Source of the DNA: 4572-13 sp964594065
GTDB lineage: Bacteria; Planctomycetota; Phycisphaerae; Sedimentisphaerales; Anaerohalosphaeraceae
Assembly (NCBI GenBank): GCA_964594065.1
Contig: CAZQKX010000123.1
Location: 1-6,939 of the forward strand
DNA length: 6,939 bases
Direction of reading: 5' to 3'
Position 1 is the first letter of the stretch; every line of letters begins with the position of its first letter. Below are positions 5,388 to 6,939 of this stretch, piece after piece. Below the pieces are notes generated by a model. That model did not search any database. It saw only the letters and a program-made list of their open reading frames with translations, and was not told the origin of the DNA. Both the position numbers and the translations under genes were made by a program.

Positions 5388-6939
5388 TTACTGGTTTGCT
5401 AACACCTGTATTTCACTATGATTCAACACTCGATCGTAGATTCTGACATCATCCAGCTGTCCGGTAAATTCATAGTCCGTTTGCCTGTATCCAAGCTGCA
5501 GGCTCTCTGAAACCGCGGACAAAGAAGCCGATTGATTTTTAGTCGCATATATATTCCCGTTATCATATAATCTCCAGGTTGTTCCATCAAATGTCCCCAC
5601 GATATGATGCCATTGGCCGTCGGCAATGGAATAGCCGCTCGTAAAATCATAGAGTCCTTTCGCAGTACCACTGTCATAGCCGAAAAATCGTAAATATCCT
5701 CCGGATGAAAGACTCAGAATATCTATCACATAATTGGTCCCCTTGGAAATGACCGCCTGTGTCTCTGACGTATGAGATGTATTAACCCACGCACAAATAG
5801 AAAAATGTTCCGGTAAATCAAGCCCTGAATCATTGCCACAATCGATAGAGTCACTGGCGCCATCTAATTCTATCGCTCCGTCATCGATACCTGTCGTCCA
5901 TTGAGGATTACCGACAAGGCTTCCATGATGACCGTTGCCTGAGCTATCCGTGGCATCGCCATCCAGCTTCCAGTGTGCAATAGGAGGCAGCAACGATTGG
6001 ATTTCTTCCTCGGTTAAAGCACGATTATAAATTCGCACATCCTTCATATTGCCATCAAAGTAAAGATCAGGTGGACCATCAATGATTTTCGCTCCGATAC
6101 GAACAATATTGATATCGGATGTATCAATATCAGGCGTTCCTAGTGCTGTATCATAGTTATAAAAGCTGCAACTCTCTTCTTGGCCACCAACATACAGCAG
6201 AACATCACTCAAGTTGGGATTTTCAATTTCCGGCAAAACCACAGCGATATGATGCCATTGCCCGTTATTAAGTACAGTAGAACCCCGAATAACACCGCCG
6301 CCTACTCCCAGTTCTAATTTACTGTTGGTTGTATCGCTCCAATAACTACCAATACGGAATATCCATTGTCTTCCGGTACCGATATTCATATCACCCCAGT
6401 GCAAAATTGCGGCACGATCGAGAAAAGTCGAATCGATTTGAATCCAGGCACAACAGGTACGAGCATTACCGCCTTCGATTCCGGTAAAACCGGAAACTTC
6501 AATGCTGTCATCACCGTCAAAGGATAAATATCCGTCCGTATATTTGTCTACGATTTCGGTATCATCTGTATCATAGAAAGTCCCGTCATTCGTTCCGATA
6601 GTGTCATCTAAATTCTCGTCGAGCTTCCAATGAGCTGCCGCATTAGTGGTTATACTATCTAAGTTGTACAAATCAGAAATATCAGTGCTGCTTAGTGCTG
6701 TGCTGTAAATCCGCGCATCATCGATGCTGCCATCAAAATAAAGAGTATTTGAGTCTCGTGCTCCAATGAATACGTTGTTGCTGGTACCCGTAGCAATTGG
6801 CAGGTCAGGAGTTTCCGGAGTACTGGTATAATCAACACCATCAATATACAGTTTTATATCAGCCACAGTCGCCCCAGCAGGCATCACCGCGGCCACATGG
6901 TGCCAGCCGTCGTCGAAGAGCATCGCGTGGGCAGGGGCG
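5388..6939 (-). CDS. Multi-LamG (concanavalin A-like) repeat protein, N-terminus beyond window
   Basis: The frame is open to the window edge (five codons before the Met at 6921-6923), so that Met is internal and the true start lies to the right. Numbering from it, 511 residues are visible. They contain the end of one LamG/Laminin_G_3 domain (1 to about 88, from DGWHHVAAV to FDGSIDDARIYSTAL), a full second (about 97-311, AAHWKLDENL to DVRIYNRALTEEEIQSLL) and a full third (about 316-511, IAHWKLDGDATD to DDVRIYDRVLNHSEIQ). Each repeats the hallmarks W(K)LD, WHH and DG.(x)DDVRIY. LamG folds bind carbohydrate or protein ligands, usually outside the cell; no catalytic domain is visible. The protein stops just after the third domain, without a PEP-CTERM, LPXTG or T9SS-like tail. 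Base composition is more AT-rich than the neighbouring genes. The cell-surface or exported role is inferred from the family. Confidence 0.93.
   Translation of the reverse strand, partial: APAHAMLFDDGWHHVAAVMPAGATVADIKLYIDGVDYTSTPETPDLPIATGTSNNVFIGARDSNTLYFDGSIDDARIYSTALSSTDISDLYNLDSITTNAAAHWKLDENLDDTIGTNDGTFYDTDDTEIVDKYTDGYLSFDGDDSIEVSGFTGIEGGNARTCCAWIQIDSTFLDRAAILHWGDMNIGTGRQWIFRIGSYWSDTTNSKLELGVGGGVIRGSTVLNNGQWHHIAVVLPEIENPNLSDVLLYVGGQEESCSFYNYDTALGTPDIDTSDINIVRIGAKIIDGPPDLYFDGNMKDVRIYNRALTEEEIQSLLPPIAHWKLDGDATDSSGNGHHGSLVGNPQWTTGIDDGAIELDGASDSIDCGNDSGLDLPEHFSICAWVNTSHTSETQAVISKGTNYVIDILSLSSGGYLRFFGYDSGTAKGLYDFTSGYSIADGQWHHIVGTFDGTTWRLYDNGNIYATKNQSASLSAVSESLQLGYRQTDYEFTGQLDDVRIYDRVLNHSEIQVLANQ
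5600..5615. repeat. 16-bp direct repeat, copy 1 (LamG domain 3)
   Basis: CGATATGATGCCATTG is identical to 6245-6260. Both encode the QWHHI segment of a LamG domain, so this is a trace of domain duplication kept where the protein motif is most constrained. Confidence 0.7.
6245..6260. repeat. 16-bp direct repeat, copy 2 (LamG domain 2)
   Basis: Identical to 5600-5615, 645 bases apart, at the same point of the preceding LamG domain (GQWHHI). The equivalent point in the first visible domain, around 6893-6908, has diverged. Confidence 0.7.

Overview
The window looks like chromosomal DNA of a bacterium, most likely a planctomycete of the Phycisphaerae/Sedimentisphaerales type or a related PVC-group lineage. 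This is an inference from gene style: single housekeeping genes scattered on both strands instead of in operons, a ParA ATPase fused to a glycogen-binding domain, a multi-LamG protein, and a stand-alone MEMO protein. No rRNA or other phylogenetic marker is present, so the assignment is tentative. No tRNA, insertion sequence, CRISPR array or phage gene was seen.

Layout from left to right. Bases 1-175 are an AT-rich 3' flank without a recognisable gene. 176-1783 (-) encodes one 535-residue polypeptide that joins a shikimate-kinase-like domain to a complete chorismate synthase, preceded by a candidate promoter and two short dyads. 1984-2187 (-) is a small unrecognised gene (67 aa) whose start is fixed by a good Shine-Dalgarno. 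A 364-base AT-rich divergent spacer with several dyads separates it from 2552-3745 (+), a ParA/MinD-type ATPase with an AMPK-beta/CBM48-type glycogen-binding module at its C-terminus. A clear rho-independent terminator follows. 3814-4320 (-) is purE (class I). It is divergent from 4445-5317 (+), a MEMO-family protein (AmmeMemoRadiSam system protein B). The spacer between them holds two near-consensus promoters on opposite strands with overlapping -10 boxes. A second terminator belongs to the last gene, 5388-6939 (-), a partial LamG/concanavalin-A-like repeat protein that runs off the right edge.

The genes do not form one pathway: aromatic amino acid synthesis (SK-CS), purine synthesis (PurE), an iron/redox-linked MEMO protein, a carbohydrate-linked ParA and a probable surface LamG protein. 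The most unusual items are the ParA-glycogen-binding fusion, the SK-CS fusion joining non-consecutive shikimate-pathway steps, and the overlapping opposed promoters between purE and the MEMO gene.
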